This document shows positions 12,295 through 22,837 of a stretch of DNA of 64,000 bases, piece after piece. Source of the stretch: Turritopsis dohrnii (taxonomy: Eukaryota > Cnidaria > Hydrozoa > Anthoathecata > Oceaniidae); contig BQMF02000254.1 of assembly GCA_027922465.2 (NCBI GenBank), forward strand, positions 372,001 through 436,000, read 5' to 3'. The notes under the pieces were generated by a model. It did not search any database, had not been told where the DNA came from, and worked only from the letters and a program-made list of their open reading frames with translations. The translations under genes were made by a program, and so were the position numbers. The first letter of the stretch is position 1. Every line of letters begins with the position of its first letter.

Positions 12295-13014
12295 GGTTCA
12301 GAAATGAGGACCTCGATATCCACGTCATAACTTAACATATCTAGCCTCGTTTCTAAGTTGATTGAAGCAGTTATCCTTTAAAACATAAAAGGCTAGATTT
12401 ATTTCAAACATCTTTCTTTCGCAATCAAAAACGAAGCATCGGATCACCAAAGACATTCCTTTCCTAAATGAATTCCATGATGACGTTAATATCAAGGCAA
12501 ATTGTTCTGCACGCACATCCTCTCCCCCGTTCAAGCATTACAATTTACACACCACGCCACCAAATATCTTCCTTATAAGAATTTAACACAGGTAAATCTC
12601 TGAACAGGACCCCGTTAATATTGCAGTAAAAATAGTGACTTAAAAGTAAAGAAGTAAACATGAGATACCTCTATGTAACCAAACATGACCAACATGGAAA
12701 CGAGGACCATAACACCTTCTTAATACAGTTTGAGATGAATTTCTGGTGGATAACATCATAAAGATCACAACCTCGTTCCTTAAATCCTCGTCCCCAGGGC
12801 TTCTTGCCTTTTTTTGCCGCCATTCGTATATCGAAAAAGGCAAGAAGGCCTGGGGACGAGGTTGTCGTTCATCATAATTTATTTGACGTGAGTATTATTA
12901 GCGTTCAACTCAAGGGAATTAAATGACAGACGAGATAAAGTTGCTAGTAGCTTTAAAAGGAGTTAGCGATAATAAAACCTTTTACACCTTTTAATGTTAG
13001 AAAACAGCACTAGC
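12295..13014. other. Non-coding, related to 60.7-61.3 kb
   Basis: The segment 12309-12965 shares many words with 60683-61325 (for example CGATATCCACGTCATAACTT and CTAGCCTCGTTTCTAAGTTG). It extends the copy A relationship but is absent after copy B. It contains the hairpin at 12786-12861. Confidence 0.6.
12786..12861. repeat. 76-bp hairpin element
   Basis: The left arm CCTCGTCCCCAGGGCTTCTT is mirrored by a right arm ending GGGGACGAGG at 12861. The arms are about 29 bp around a short spacer. A diverged relative sits at 61572-61662. The size and near-perfect dyad fit a minimal MITE or a selected hairpin. Confidence 0.75.
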
Positions 13015-13290
13015 CGAAACATTAATTCTCAGTCGAGTTGACTATGGTTATGCGGTGTTTCGCAGTGCTCCTATATGCAAAAACATCTCCAGAAACTGGT
13101 TAATGCTAGTGCTGGTTACGTATGTGGAAGGTACATGAAAACCGTTGATTCTGTGAACCTGCGTTGGCCACCTGCTGTTGAACGCTCCTCATGGTCAATT
13201 GCAAAACTGCCATGGAACTCAATTAACTGCCCAGACTGGCCTAAATTCCTACCTATGGAATTGATCAAGGAAACTCGTACAAGAAGAGGC
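13015..13290 (+). pseudogene. LINE reverse-transcriptase 3' fragment
   Basis: One frame reads ILSRVDYGYAVFRSAP (about 13027-13075). After a frame change it continues as LQKLVNASAGYV ... VDSVNLRWPPAVERSSWSI (about 13081-13200). This matches the pattern seen after the reverse-transcriptase core of CR1/jockey-type non-LTR retrotransposons (L..Q..A...V ... I...L.WLPV..R). The fragment is short and frameshifted. Confidence 0.65.
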
Positions 13291-13745
13291 CATGGACTTA
13301 GTTGCATTTCATTTTGTTTTGCTTTAAATGTTTTTTGTTTTTTTGTTTTTTTACTCCACAATTCAACCCAGGTTTTTGCGTTATCATAATTCATTATTTG
13401 AGTGTAAATTGTGGGTTATTTACAATATTTATTTATTTATTTTACTTTTTTTTAATCGATACATTTCCTGCATCCATCAATATTATTCTTCTTACAGAGA
13501 AAGCGTATAGTAAAAAATATATATGCTTGGTTTTACGTATAATGTATAAAACGTATAATAAAAACTTAAATTAAGAAATAGGCTAACGAGTGTGATAGAA
13601 GGGTTGATTGGGTGTCGCAGTAAGTTGGATAATGAAGCTTGTAATATCAAATAGTTGTAACTTTGGCTACAAATGATTCGCATCAATGGAATGAGGAAGA
13701 CTCGATAAAAAATGGTAAGGCTAACAGATAAAAATATAATCGAGG

Positions 13746-14021
13746 TTAAGTAATAATATTATTAAGAATTAAAAATATGTTATTGGTTTGAGTAAACCCG
13801 AGCAACGGCTTTTCAATAAAATAGGAAGAACATTTGTCCGTGAACGTTTCAAATTTTTCAATGTTTTTCAAGTTGTTCGGAAGGTCATTAAAACAACCAC
13901 CAGCTTGTTGGGCAAAGGAACCCTCAAAAGCGTCAGTCATGTCGATGTTATTCTTGTGTTGAATTTCCGAGCGAAGTTTTCTTCCAGGTGGACGTGATTT
14001 TGTTAACTTCCCACCAAACAC
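13746..14021 (-). pseudogene. LINE reverse-transcriptase C-terminal fragment
   Basis: The minus-strand frame contains FEGSFAQQAGGCFNDLPNN followed by LKNIEKFETFTDKCSSYF. This is the pattern that closes many LINE ORF2 proteins (SF...A...WN.LP..L.......FK..L..Y). It runs opposite to the fragment at 13015-13290, so the two are separate insertions or an inverted rearrangement. Confidence 0.6.
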
Positions 14022-14211
14022 ATGACGTCATTATGACGTCACCACGACGTCTTAATCTGGTCAGGAACCGTAAAATCAGGTTGTTAATACAGTCCGCGCA
14101 TCCCATGGAACTGTGAGAGCCGGATAAAAGTTCCAGATAGAACGAAGTTTATAGCGGGATTTAAATGCTAATATGGGACCAAGGTTTTGGACGAGGTAGG
14201 GCGAAGTTTGT

Positions 14212-14470
14212 TTGAAGAATTTTCGAAATTTGGTCCAAATTTGGCCTAAATTGGCCAATTTTAGTCAAACCTGACAATGTCATTGTCAAATTTGAAATCA
14301 GCACCTTTCAATTGTGCTCCGTGCAAAATTTCATTAAAAATTGAAGAACTTTCGAAATTTGGTCCAAATTTGGCCTAAATTGGCCAATTTTAGTCAAACC
14401 TGGCAAAATCATTGTCAAATTCGAAATCAGCACCTTTCAATTGTGCTCTGTGCAAATTTTCATCAAAATT
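14212..14470. repeat. Two-copy 129-bp tandem repeat
   Basis: The units start at 14212 and 14341 (TTGAAGAA.TTTCGAAATTTG) and are almost identical over 129 bp. They contain AAATTTGGCCTAAATTGGCC. The open frame at 14341-14640 arises from this repeat and the adjacent triplet microsatellite. Confidence 0.85.
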
Positions 14471-14556
14471 GCTCAACTGGAAGTCCTAATTTGACCAAAT
14501 TTGCGAATTCGGTATCGATGTCATGTAAACGCTGCACGAAAACGCTCATAACTTGG

Positions 14557-14594
14557 AGTAGTAGTAGTAGGAGGAGGAGGAGGAGGAGGAGGAG
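14557..14594. repeat. Triplet microsatellite (AGT)n(AGG)n
   Basis: A short run of AGT triplets passes into about nine AGG triplets. Confidence 0.9.
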
Positions 14595-14655
14595 AAACCA
14601 CGGGTATTTTAAATACTTTACTCCACCACGGGTGTCCTAAAGTAAAAAAATCAAC

Positions 14656-16598
14656 CCCTTCATTTGGAAGGTTTAGAAATAATTAATATTGCGCCCCGGG
14701 TGTTAAACAGAATTTAATAAGCCATTCAAGTTCCCTAGCAAATCTTTAGTTCATTAGAAAGAGTCATAGAATGATTTTTTTTCTTTGTCTGGATTGCAAT
14801 AAGTAAACAATATAATTAAATTTTATCGAAAACACACTGCAACTTAAATCTTTTGATTTATCAACAATATTTCTTTCTGTGGGTTGACGATTGGAGGGAA
14901 TGATGAAGCAGGGTTTATAACATTTTTCTAAGTTCAAACTAGAAAAATTTAGAAATGTTATTTTGATTTAAACTTTATGAAATACGATCAACTAAAAGTG
15001 GAATATACAGCTTACCAGCATGCAACGAGTATACAAGGTTTGAAAACAGAAAAGTATATTCTTGAATAAAAGTCTTGAAGAAATTTAAAATTTATATTGA
15101 AGCTCATGTATCATGACATTCTAACTGTAAGAAGTTTCTTGAACGAATGTTCTCAAAAAGGAACGAAGAGAAAACACGTACTGATGGATAGCTCCATAGA
15201 GAGACTACACAAAAGTAAGAAAGAAAAAATACTTAAAGGCGTAATGCCCTGAATAAATGGCCAGGGCGTTTATTAGTTATTTCAAAGGGGGGCGTTTAAA
15301 GGAGGGAGGCATTTATTAAGCCTTCATAATATTTTGTTCCCGCGAATATATTTAAAGATATTTAAACAGCACTTAAGTCAATGTCATCATTAACATTTAG
15401 TAACTAACTGCTACTAGTAATTTAATATGGTGGTCACCATTTCCATAAGAAGATGTGGAATACTGGGATTTGAAAAGTGCCCGAAGCTGCTTCGAATGAT
15501 CAAGAAGAAGAAAATGAATACTATTAATACTATGTTGGTTTGTACAAAAAACATCTCCTCTTTGGACATTTACATTTGGAAATTTTGACACTTGTAAACT
15601 GCTACAGGATCGTAATCAAATCTTTTTAATTAAAATTTAAGACACTAATAACCTAATGTAACGACTATTACTACGTACAGGATACTACGTGTAACGTGTC
15701 TTATCTCAATTCCTCTCTTCTCAGCAAACTCCTTATAAGTCACAGTATAATTCTAATAGTCTGATGGAATATTTTCATCCTGAAAAACTTGTAGTTTTAG
15801 CAAAACATCTGGATTAATATCATGAGTATGAAAATCTGTGTCATTTTTACGCCTTTCCCAACTGAGAGAAGATGGGTGGTTTGGAAGCTGGGATGGGAAT
15901 AATTAAGCATAAACCGTTAGAATTATGATTTTCAATACTATGATTCGAATTCAGAAAATTCAGAATTATTTCACAACTCGTGTCAAATGAGCTGTTTCAG
16001 GCTATAATCACAATCACACTAGCCTGTAACTAACAACGCTTAAATAATGAACCTTTTCATAAATGACATCACTGCACACATAGCCTCGTTTCTAAGTTTA
16101 GAGATCTTTACATGCTTAACCTTACAAAGAATTTCGTGAAAAATCCTTCCCTGAGGCGTTGTTTCCTTTATTAAACAGCGAAAACGTCTTCAGTTTGAAA
16201 ACGAGACGTTGTTTGTTGTGACGTAATTCATTTCAAACTTGTACAACATTTCGCTTATGGAAAGAAAAGATATATCAGTGAGTGGGGGAGATTTTTTTAT
16301 CATTCTTAAGTACGTATATAATTAAAGAAAAAACTAAATAAATAGAAACGAGTGGTATTTAAGAAAGGAAGCAAGGAAAAGCATGAGGAGATGTCAAGTT
16401 TTGGTTGAAGAAAGTGGTTTGAATGAAGCTTCTACACGGTTGTAGAAATGGATTGGTAGCTAAAGCACCGACAAACAAATTACGGGAAGACATAATTTTC
16501 AATACCAGGCTGAACTAGAAAAGAATTATAAAACTGCTCAAAAACCTCTTGCATGCAGTAGTAGGTTGCAGTGTTGCAAAGAGTTTGAACGTAATTAT
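14656..16598. repeat. 1.95-kb dispersed repeat, copy B
   Basis: This is the direct, nearly identical copy of 10345-12294. The match starts at CCCCTTCATTTGG and ends at GAGTTTGAACG.AATTAT. The few differences imply recent duplication or gene conversion. Copy B ends about 74 bp before the hAT-like element. Confidence 0.85.
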
Positions 16599-16671
16599 GA
16601 CAGGATGTGACACCGTATCAAAGTTTGGAGGATGAGGAAAGAAAACTGCTTGGCAGACGTGGTGCTGATTC

Positions 16672-19506
16672 CAGAGGCGGACCGAGACTTAGTCAACCTA
16701 GTCAGTGTGACTAGGTGAAAAACTCAAAATGTTTGTACTTCTTCTTTTTTTGTACGCACTTCTCCGCTCTCTCGCGGCTTTCGTAAAAGTCGCTTACTAC
16801 TGCGCTTTCTCCAGTCTTGGACAATTGTTCCTTTTATGATTATGGAAACGGACCAGGCTAGTTCTTACTTAGTCATATAAAACCCAAGGTACATGTCAAA
16901 CAGTGAAAATAATGGAATCCGAGGGAACCCAAGGTTTATTTTGACTATCTCGCATCCCATAACTCTCTGTTTCTGACTATCTTGCATCCCACAACTCTCT
17001 GTTTCTGACTATCTTGCATCCCACAACTCTCTGTTTCTGACTATCTTGCATCCCATAAGGCCTCTCTGTGTAATAATTTCACAAGAAAGAGTTCGGCCGA
17101 AGGTATTATCATCCTAAACGTTTGTTCAGTCAAAAGAAATGGCATCCATAAGTTTGATAGAGCAAATGATGGGTAACGGCGACATTACCAAATTTAGGTC
17201 GGTGTTTGAAAAATTAAGGGAAGACTTAGAATAAAAACTGAAAACAATAATTCGTCTGGAGAGGATTTTGAAGAAAAAAGAAAGTCGAGATTAGTTCTTC
17301 ATGATTTTACTGCTGAAAAGTTTATACCAGACCGCTTACAATCTGAAAAGAAATTCATCACACTTCAGTAAGTATTAAATATTACAATTGACGGTTTTAA
17401 ATGACATAAAATACAAATATGTATTGTGTGATGAGTCATTCATGTGTATATAAATTGTTTATAAGCTTGTTTATTTTCTTATAATGTGAAAGACATTGTT
17501 GATAATGTGTTTGGTACATCAAGTATGACTGATCAGATTAATGTTCACTCAATATGGTACGTAAGACGTGTGCAAGTAAATAAAAGGATATTGGCTTTAT
17601 TTTTATTATGATAATTTGATCACCAGCGGACAAGTAACTGCTTAGTTCTGTATCCCTTGCTTTGGTAGGTAATAATTCTTTGGTTTACTCATTAAGAATT
17701 TTGATATTAGAATTATTTCTTAACAGTTCCTATTAAGCACCCTTGCACAGCCACAGGCATTTCAAAAAGGGAAAGATAATTTCTTCTATAATTATAAAAA
17801 TCTGATGGGTTTATTGGTTTCACATTCTGCATTAGACTCGTGTAAACTTGCAGAAGATTTAGTTAAAGAAGAGGCTCAAGTTTTACTAATGACAAGACTT
17901 GGTCAAGCTTTATGGCAATTCTTGGGTTGTCACCAGTCATCTGTAGGCCAATTAGTACCATTTACCCAGAATGTGGCACCGATAAGTTAAAATTTCTATT
18001 CAATCTAGTCATAAATCCTAGAAGTGGTGCCTTGTCAAATGGTAACATTCATTTACCATTCATGGTCGTAGTTTTTGCATGATTGGCTAAACAATTTTAA
18101 GTGGCTTTTAAGTGATTTTGTTTACCTTGTGTTCTCTTTGCTGATAAATTTCCTAACATGACACTTAAAAATAAGAATCTACTTTTTCAAGCTGTCAAGG
18201 CCTAGCTTAAGTGCCTGTTCTTAGAATAAAAATCATGAAAAGGCATCAGTAGATGGCAAAAAATATTTTCATCAATACGCCACTTTTCATTTATCACACT
18301 TCTAGTCAAGAAGCAAAGAAAGACAAATGGTTCAACAAAGTAAGTAAGAATATCACCGAAAAGCAAAACCGTTTATACTCATAATAGATATATACCATTT
18401 TTCTATGTGGACGTCTTGATTCTGCTAGGGGCCCGTCATTGTTTGGCTAATATGCTCTACCTCCTGCAGGGAGTGTTATATTTTAAAATATACTGGGTTT
18501 GATGGTATCAAAATGGCTCTGAGAATCCTTGGAATGTTACTTGTAAGATCTTGTGTATTCACATACGTGTGAAAGGATTTTAATCAAAGACAGCTTTACA
18601 CAACACTAAGTCAGCTTACAGGTCAAATGGCTTGTCATTCATGTATATATATATATTCACTAAGGATTTTTTGCGTATAATATCTAAGATCTTTGACAGG
18701 TTTTCTGCCAAAAGATGGACTTTTTTTATTTATGTTCTGATAAACTTGATAAGGAAGATGAAATTTATTTGAATTAATCACCAGAAAAAAAGATTACTTG
18801 TGTTTCTTTAATTTTAGCTTTTCTTATTTTCTTTAGTTATTCATTACTCATATTTATTTGAATTTCAACACTATGTTAATGTTTTTATCAAATGCATGGT
18901 AGGATGTGTGCGATGGATGTGTGGAGGTTTTCCATAAAGTGTTAGCTTTCATAAAAGCTCATTTATCAAATGACTTTCTTAAATGTTGTATATAATATGA
19001 AGGGTATATCATTTTAGTTTTAACACATGTATATAATTTTTTTTTAACTTTGTTTAATTCGCTTTAGACATGTTATTTCTTTTTGCCTAAATGTGTAAAT
19101 CAATGTGCTATGTTGCTGTCCATGTCTGGTTCCATATGCGAACCTAGGCATGCTGATGAAGCCTGATATTGGCAGAAACAGTGACTATGAGTGATTGATG
19201 TGTATGTAACAAACATCATGGTGTCTTCAATGTAGTTAAGTCAGTAGGCAAAGTGAATAAATATTCTGTTTTGCATGGACATCAGACTAATAAAAAAATG
19301 ACTTCTTTTTTCTGATCACCTTAATACCCCGCTAAAAGTCTCATAAATGTCTAATGCCACCAGCCCAACAAGAATTGTAAGGTTTAGGCAACAAACTTTG
19401 TCGAGAAGCGCTACGACATTTTTCGGGAAATCCGGTTATCAATCGGGAAACATGAATGTTCCGATATTTTTTGACTAGGTGTCCCAAAATTCTCGATCCG
19501 CCTCTG
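16672..19506. mobile_element. hAT-like DNA transposon, 2.8 kb, 5-bp GATTC target duplication
   Basis: The left end CAGAGGCGGACCGAGA and the right end (reverse complement CAGAGGCGGATCGAGA) match at 15 of 16 bases and are flanked by GATTC at 16667-16671 and 19507-19511. Subterminal GACTAGGTG occurs near both ends. The termini resemble hAT elements, and a 5-bp duplication would fit the hAT5 type. Coding remnants are seen: a frame near 17142-17234, an exon-like frame ending LQSEKKFITLQ before a TAAGTA donor-like site (about 17245-17370), and a frame at about 17720-17990. I do not recognise a catalytic domain in any of them. The element is probably a decayed or non-autonomous copy. Confidence 0.75.
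16942..17066. repeat. 32-bp minisatellite, about four copies
   Basis: The unit TGACTATCTTGCATCCCACA + ACTCTCTGTTTC repeats with a 32-bp period inside the hAT-like element. The last copy is diverged. Confidence 0.85.
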
Positions 19507-19636
19507 GATTCCCTGATGTAACAAAAACCTTTGCAAAGTACGTTGAAATTGCTACCCTAGTAATAAAAAGCTACTATAATTTATGTTTATTCTAAAAACA
19601 GTTGCTATATTCTTCTTTACATTCAGTCTGTTACAT

Positions 19637-20245
19637 TCAGAAGAACTTGTTGGGCTGGCTTCAGACACATCGAACGCTTTATTGTTTTATTGTAGGATTG
19701 ATCGAGCTTTTGCACTGGACAGCTGTCGAAGAGATCTTTTTACAAGGAAAAACAGACATGTCCAATCAATACCACCGACAAGAGACGCTTTGAAAGAACG
19801 TCATCTTAAAGCAATGTTACAGGCAATGTAAGTAGAAATGACTCCTCACGAATAGCACACAATTAAAAGTCAAGATTATTATTATTCCGTCCAGTATATT
19901 TTACGTAATTATTTAGTCTATTTCATTTAGAATACTGAAGGGCATATCAATCTCTTTTTACAAAATAAGAAAAACTTTTTTTGAGCTACCCTCTTTTTCA
20001 TATTCAGATTGTGGCATCGAGCAGATCAAAATGAAATTCCGGTCATGGATCCTGAGAACTGAGGTTGGTTGTGACGCTCTGACGGATATTCTCCTCTTTG
20101 GACAACAATACCTGAAGCAACTGCTGCATGTCGAGAATTGATACGGTGAGGGTGCAAAAAACGTTGCCAAGGAGGCTGCAAATGCAAGAAAGCAAATCTT
20201 CCGTGCACAGAGTTGTGTGCATGCAGTGGTGGTTGCGTTGAATGA
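19637..20245 (+). pseudogene. Cysteine-rich (CXC-tail) protein C-terminus with three in-frame TGA stops
   Basis: Exon 1 (about 19637-19827) encodes a helical segment, then RRDLFTRKNR and IPPTRDAL, and ends at a GTAAGT donor. Exon 2 (20008-20245) follows a TTCAG acceptor in the correct phase. It encodes YSPLWTTIPEATAACRELIR and a cysteine tail, GCKKRCQGGCKCKKANLPC then TELCACSGGC. I know this arrangement as the C-terminus of a recurrent uncharacterised cnidarian/invertebrate family often linked to transposons. Three TGA codons interrupt the frame (20060, 20072, 20147), at least two of them where Trp or Cys is expected, while the rest of the frame is intact. The gene start was not found. I infer a pseudogene. 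Confidence 0.7.
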
Positions 20246-20855
20246 ATATTTACTATGTTTTATAATCTTTTCAAGAATATTGCATATCTTAATGTTTAAG
20301 AAAATCGTATTTTTGAAAGAAAATAGGTAACTTTGGAGGAATGTAACTCTTTTTCACAACGTTTTTACGCTATGACATTAACCTTTTTCGAAATCAGCGT
20401 CAAAAAACCTTTCCAACGATATATAATATGTTATGTTTTGGGAAAATTGATTTTTTGTCGATTTTGATGATGACGTCATAATTGTGGACTTTAAATGCTC
20501 ATAACACTTTCTACTGAAATTTTTAGGGTATGAGATAAACCTTTTTTGAATTCAGTATAAAAAATCCGATCCAACGACATGTAGTAGGACCTTTCTCGGT
20601 GAAAATCATTTTCAGGCAAAAAAATGCTGATGTCAGCAATGACGTCATATTTTTTTCTGGTTCTGTTTAAAACTTCGTTCAGAACATCATAATAAATGTA
20701 TGTACCAATTTTCATGCTTTGGTCACAATTTGCAGTATTTTTTTCTAATCCTCTAGACTAATCTGTTCGAGTTCATTTTTGGTGTCAAGAAATTATAATT
20801 AAAAGCATACATTTTTTTGTTCGAAGAAACGCGTTATTTCTACATAAGCTCTTAA
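20246..20855. other. Non-coding, diverged tandem units ending in TGACGTCAT
   Basis: Two related segments of about 170 bp (near 20365-20480 and 20520-20650) share CTATGACATTAACCTTTTT-like, ATCCAACGA and ATGACGTCAT words. No gene is seen. Confidence 0.5.
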
Positions 20856-21310
20856 CACGGCAGTTTAAATACATAGCTGCAAGAACTTTTAATATGCGCA
20901 TGCGTCGATTTTGAAACGAAGATGAAGAGGAAAATGGCTGAGCTTTGACTTGGCTTCCTCACCAAGTTCACTTGAATAAACTACTAAAATTCGCATTTAC
21001 CATGACGCGCTAGGTTGATTTCCATATTTAATTTTGTTTGAAATGCCAACAGCGACAAAATTTGAGAATTATCTGTTGCTATATCAACCGTAAATAAGCA
21101 AACAGCAGGGCCATCACCTGAACTTTCACGAGCAAATATTCGTCATTTTGAACATCCATATTTCCTGACCTCGTGAATTTTTTGAAAGCATATTCTTTGG
21201 AAAACTTGAAAGTTCATTATTAATCTTTCTAACGAGGGAATTTCCAGAAACCAGTCATTTTTTCTTAATCCAAAAACAGCCAATTTACTTCTCACTTTGA
21301 ACCAAAAAAT

Positions 21311-22310
21311 ATGGCTACCCCCCACCACCAAAACTTACAAAGCTTATGCAGAATTTGTGGAAATAAACTTGGAAAGGATCCTTTATGTTTATCAAAGTAC
21401 CAATTAAGGGTAAACGAAACTTTTGGAATAAAAATTGAAAATGATGTACCTGATACACACCCCCACAAAGTTGTGTATGAAGTGTTATACCACCATGAGA
21501 AATATTGAAAAAAGGGGCACAATTCTTAATATGGAAGTAAGACTTTGGGAAAAAAAAGATTGTGGAAAATCAGTATGCTGTTGTTTTAATGAGTCCAAAC
21601 AAGTTGGTAGAAAACCAAAAGCCAAGAAAAGAGGAGGGAGACCTTCCCTTGATGACCAACTATGGACAAAGGAGAAAATAAATAACATCAAAGAGACACT
21701 CCCAAAACATGAAATACCAACTGGTATAAAAACCATAAACATCAACAATGACATTAACAGTTACTTGGACTTGTGTATATGCTCAATTTGCAATAACTTG
21801 TTTACGAGACCAGTCATTTTGAAGGATTGCTTACACTCTTTTTGTTTCCAATACCTAATTCCTTCATTGGAGGGTAAAAAGGAATCCGAAACAAAATGTA
21901 ACCTTTGTGGAAAAAATGTAAGATTGGAATCGGTAGTTTTCTCTGAACAAGTTGTGGATATGTTAAACCGGTTAGTAATTGAATGTCCAAATAACTGTGG
22001 TGCCAAGTTTCCACTGAAAAATATTGAAAACAAATACATCCACCAAAAGGTGTGTCATATCTCCAACAATGCTTCAACTAGCAGTATTAACCAAGTCAGA
22101 GATCAGGAAAATGCAGCTTTAAAAATCATCAAGGACAAACTTGCAAAATCAAAAGACAATGTGATTAAATTTCCATCAGGTGGGCCAAGGGTGAGTGGAA
22201 GCAATGTTGAAATGTACGACACACTTGTAATTAATGGAAGAAATTTCTGTGCAAAATTTACCATTAATAAAATTCACAAAACTATGAACTACCTTATTGT
22301 AGCTTTATAA
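21311..22310 (+). pseudogene. RAG1 N-terminus-like zinc finger/RING protein (5' part of split transposase)
   Basis: The frame starts at ATG 21311 with LCRICGNKLG, then ETFGIKI and DTHPHK. After a one-base frameshift (about 21471-21475) it continues CMKCYTTMRN, a basic linker with KRGGRPSLDD, a RING finger (CICSICNNLF ... LKDCLHSFC ... KCNLCGK), and a TRAF-type finger (VIECPNNCGAKF ... HQKVCH). The order C-x2-C ... HP..(F/V)C..C ... basic ... RING ... ECP...C matches the non-core N-terminus of RAG1 as I know it. The fifth RING ligand is Tyr instead of Cys (CFQY), so zinc binding is probably impaired. The frame stops at 22308-22310 without reaching a catalytic domain. The expected middle of the protein appears to be missing before 32.7 kb. 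Confidence 0.65.
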
Positions 22311-22712
22311 TTTTTACTCGGGTTGTTTGTCCCGTTCAAACTCTTGTTGAAAGGCCCTTGAGAATAGTTTGACAGTGAACTGTCAATGAACAGAGTTTGA
22401 CACGCTTAATTGTTCCTTAATAGTCTATAACGTTCTCCGTGTTTCATTGTTATACAAATCGTGTACTCTTGTTCTTTTGTGAATGAAAAGTTTGTTCACT
22501 ACTGTGGAGATCGATATGGAGTGTCTTAACAGGATCGTTTTCTTCCATCGCGCACTCCAAAATGTTTCCTTTTCATTAAGTCTTAATTGTTCACTACGTA
22601 AGGCACGAACTATTCTTTTTGTAATGGAACAGTTCGTGTATACTACTAAAATAGAATACATTGTTCCTTTGTCAATAGGAATGAATAAATGACTCTCCTG
22701 TGAAACGCACTA

Positions 22713-22723
22713 CGGTATAAATA
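22713..22723 (+). promoter_or_regulatory. TATA-like box upstream of the recombinase gene
   Basis: GGTATAAATATG lies about 120 bp upstream of the ATG at 22838, at a reasonable distance for a core promoter. Assignment is by motif and position only. Confidence 0.4.
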
Positions 22724-22837
22724 TGTCATTCAAGTTTAAAGAACTAAGTTATCGTTTTTTATTTGTTTAAATCGTTAAGTTAAAAGTTGTTTAAAGTTAT
22801 AAAAAATGTTTTTAAATAAAATAAAAAAGTTTTTAAA

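Noticed and set aside
13302..13574. Phe-rich plus-strand frames
   Set aside because: They come from T-rich low-complexity sequence with no conserved pattern.
20060..20149. Selenoprotein reading of the three TGA codons
   Set aside because: No selenocysteine insertion element was recognised, and at least one TGA replaces Trp rather than Cys. Pseudogene decay is simpler.
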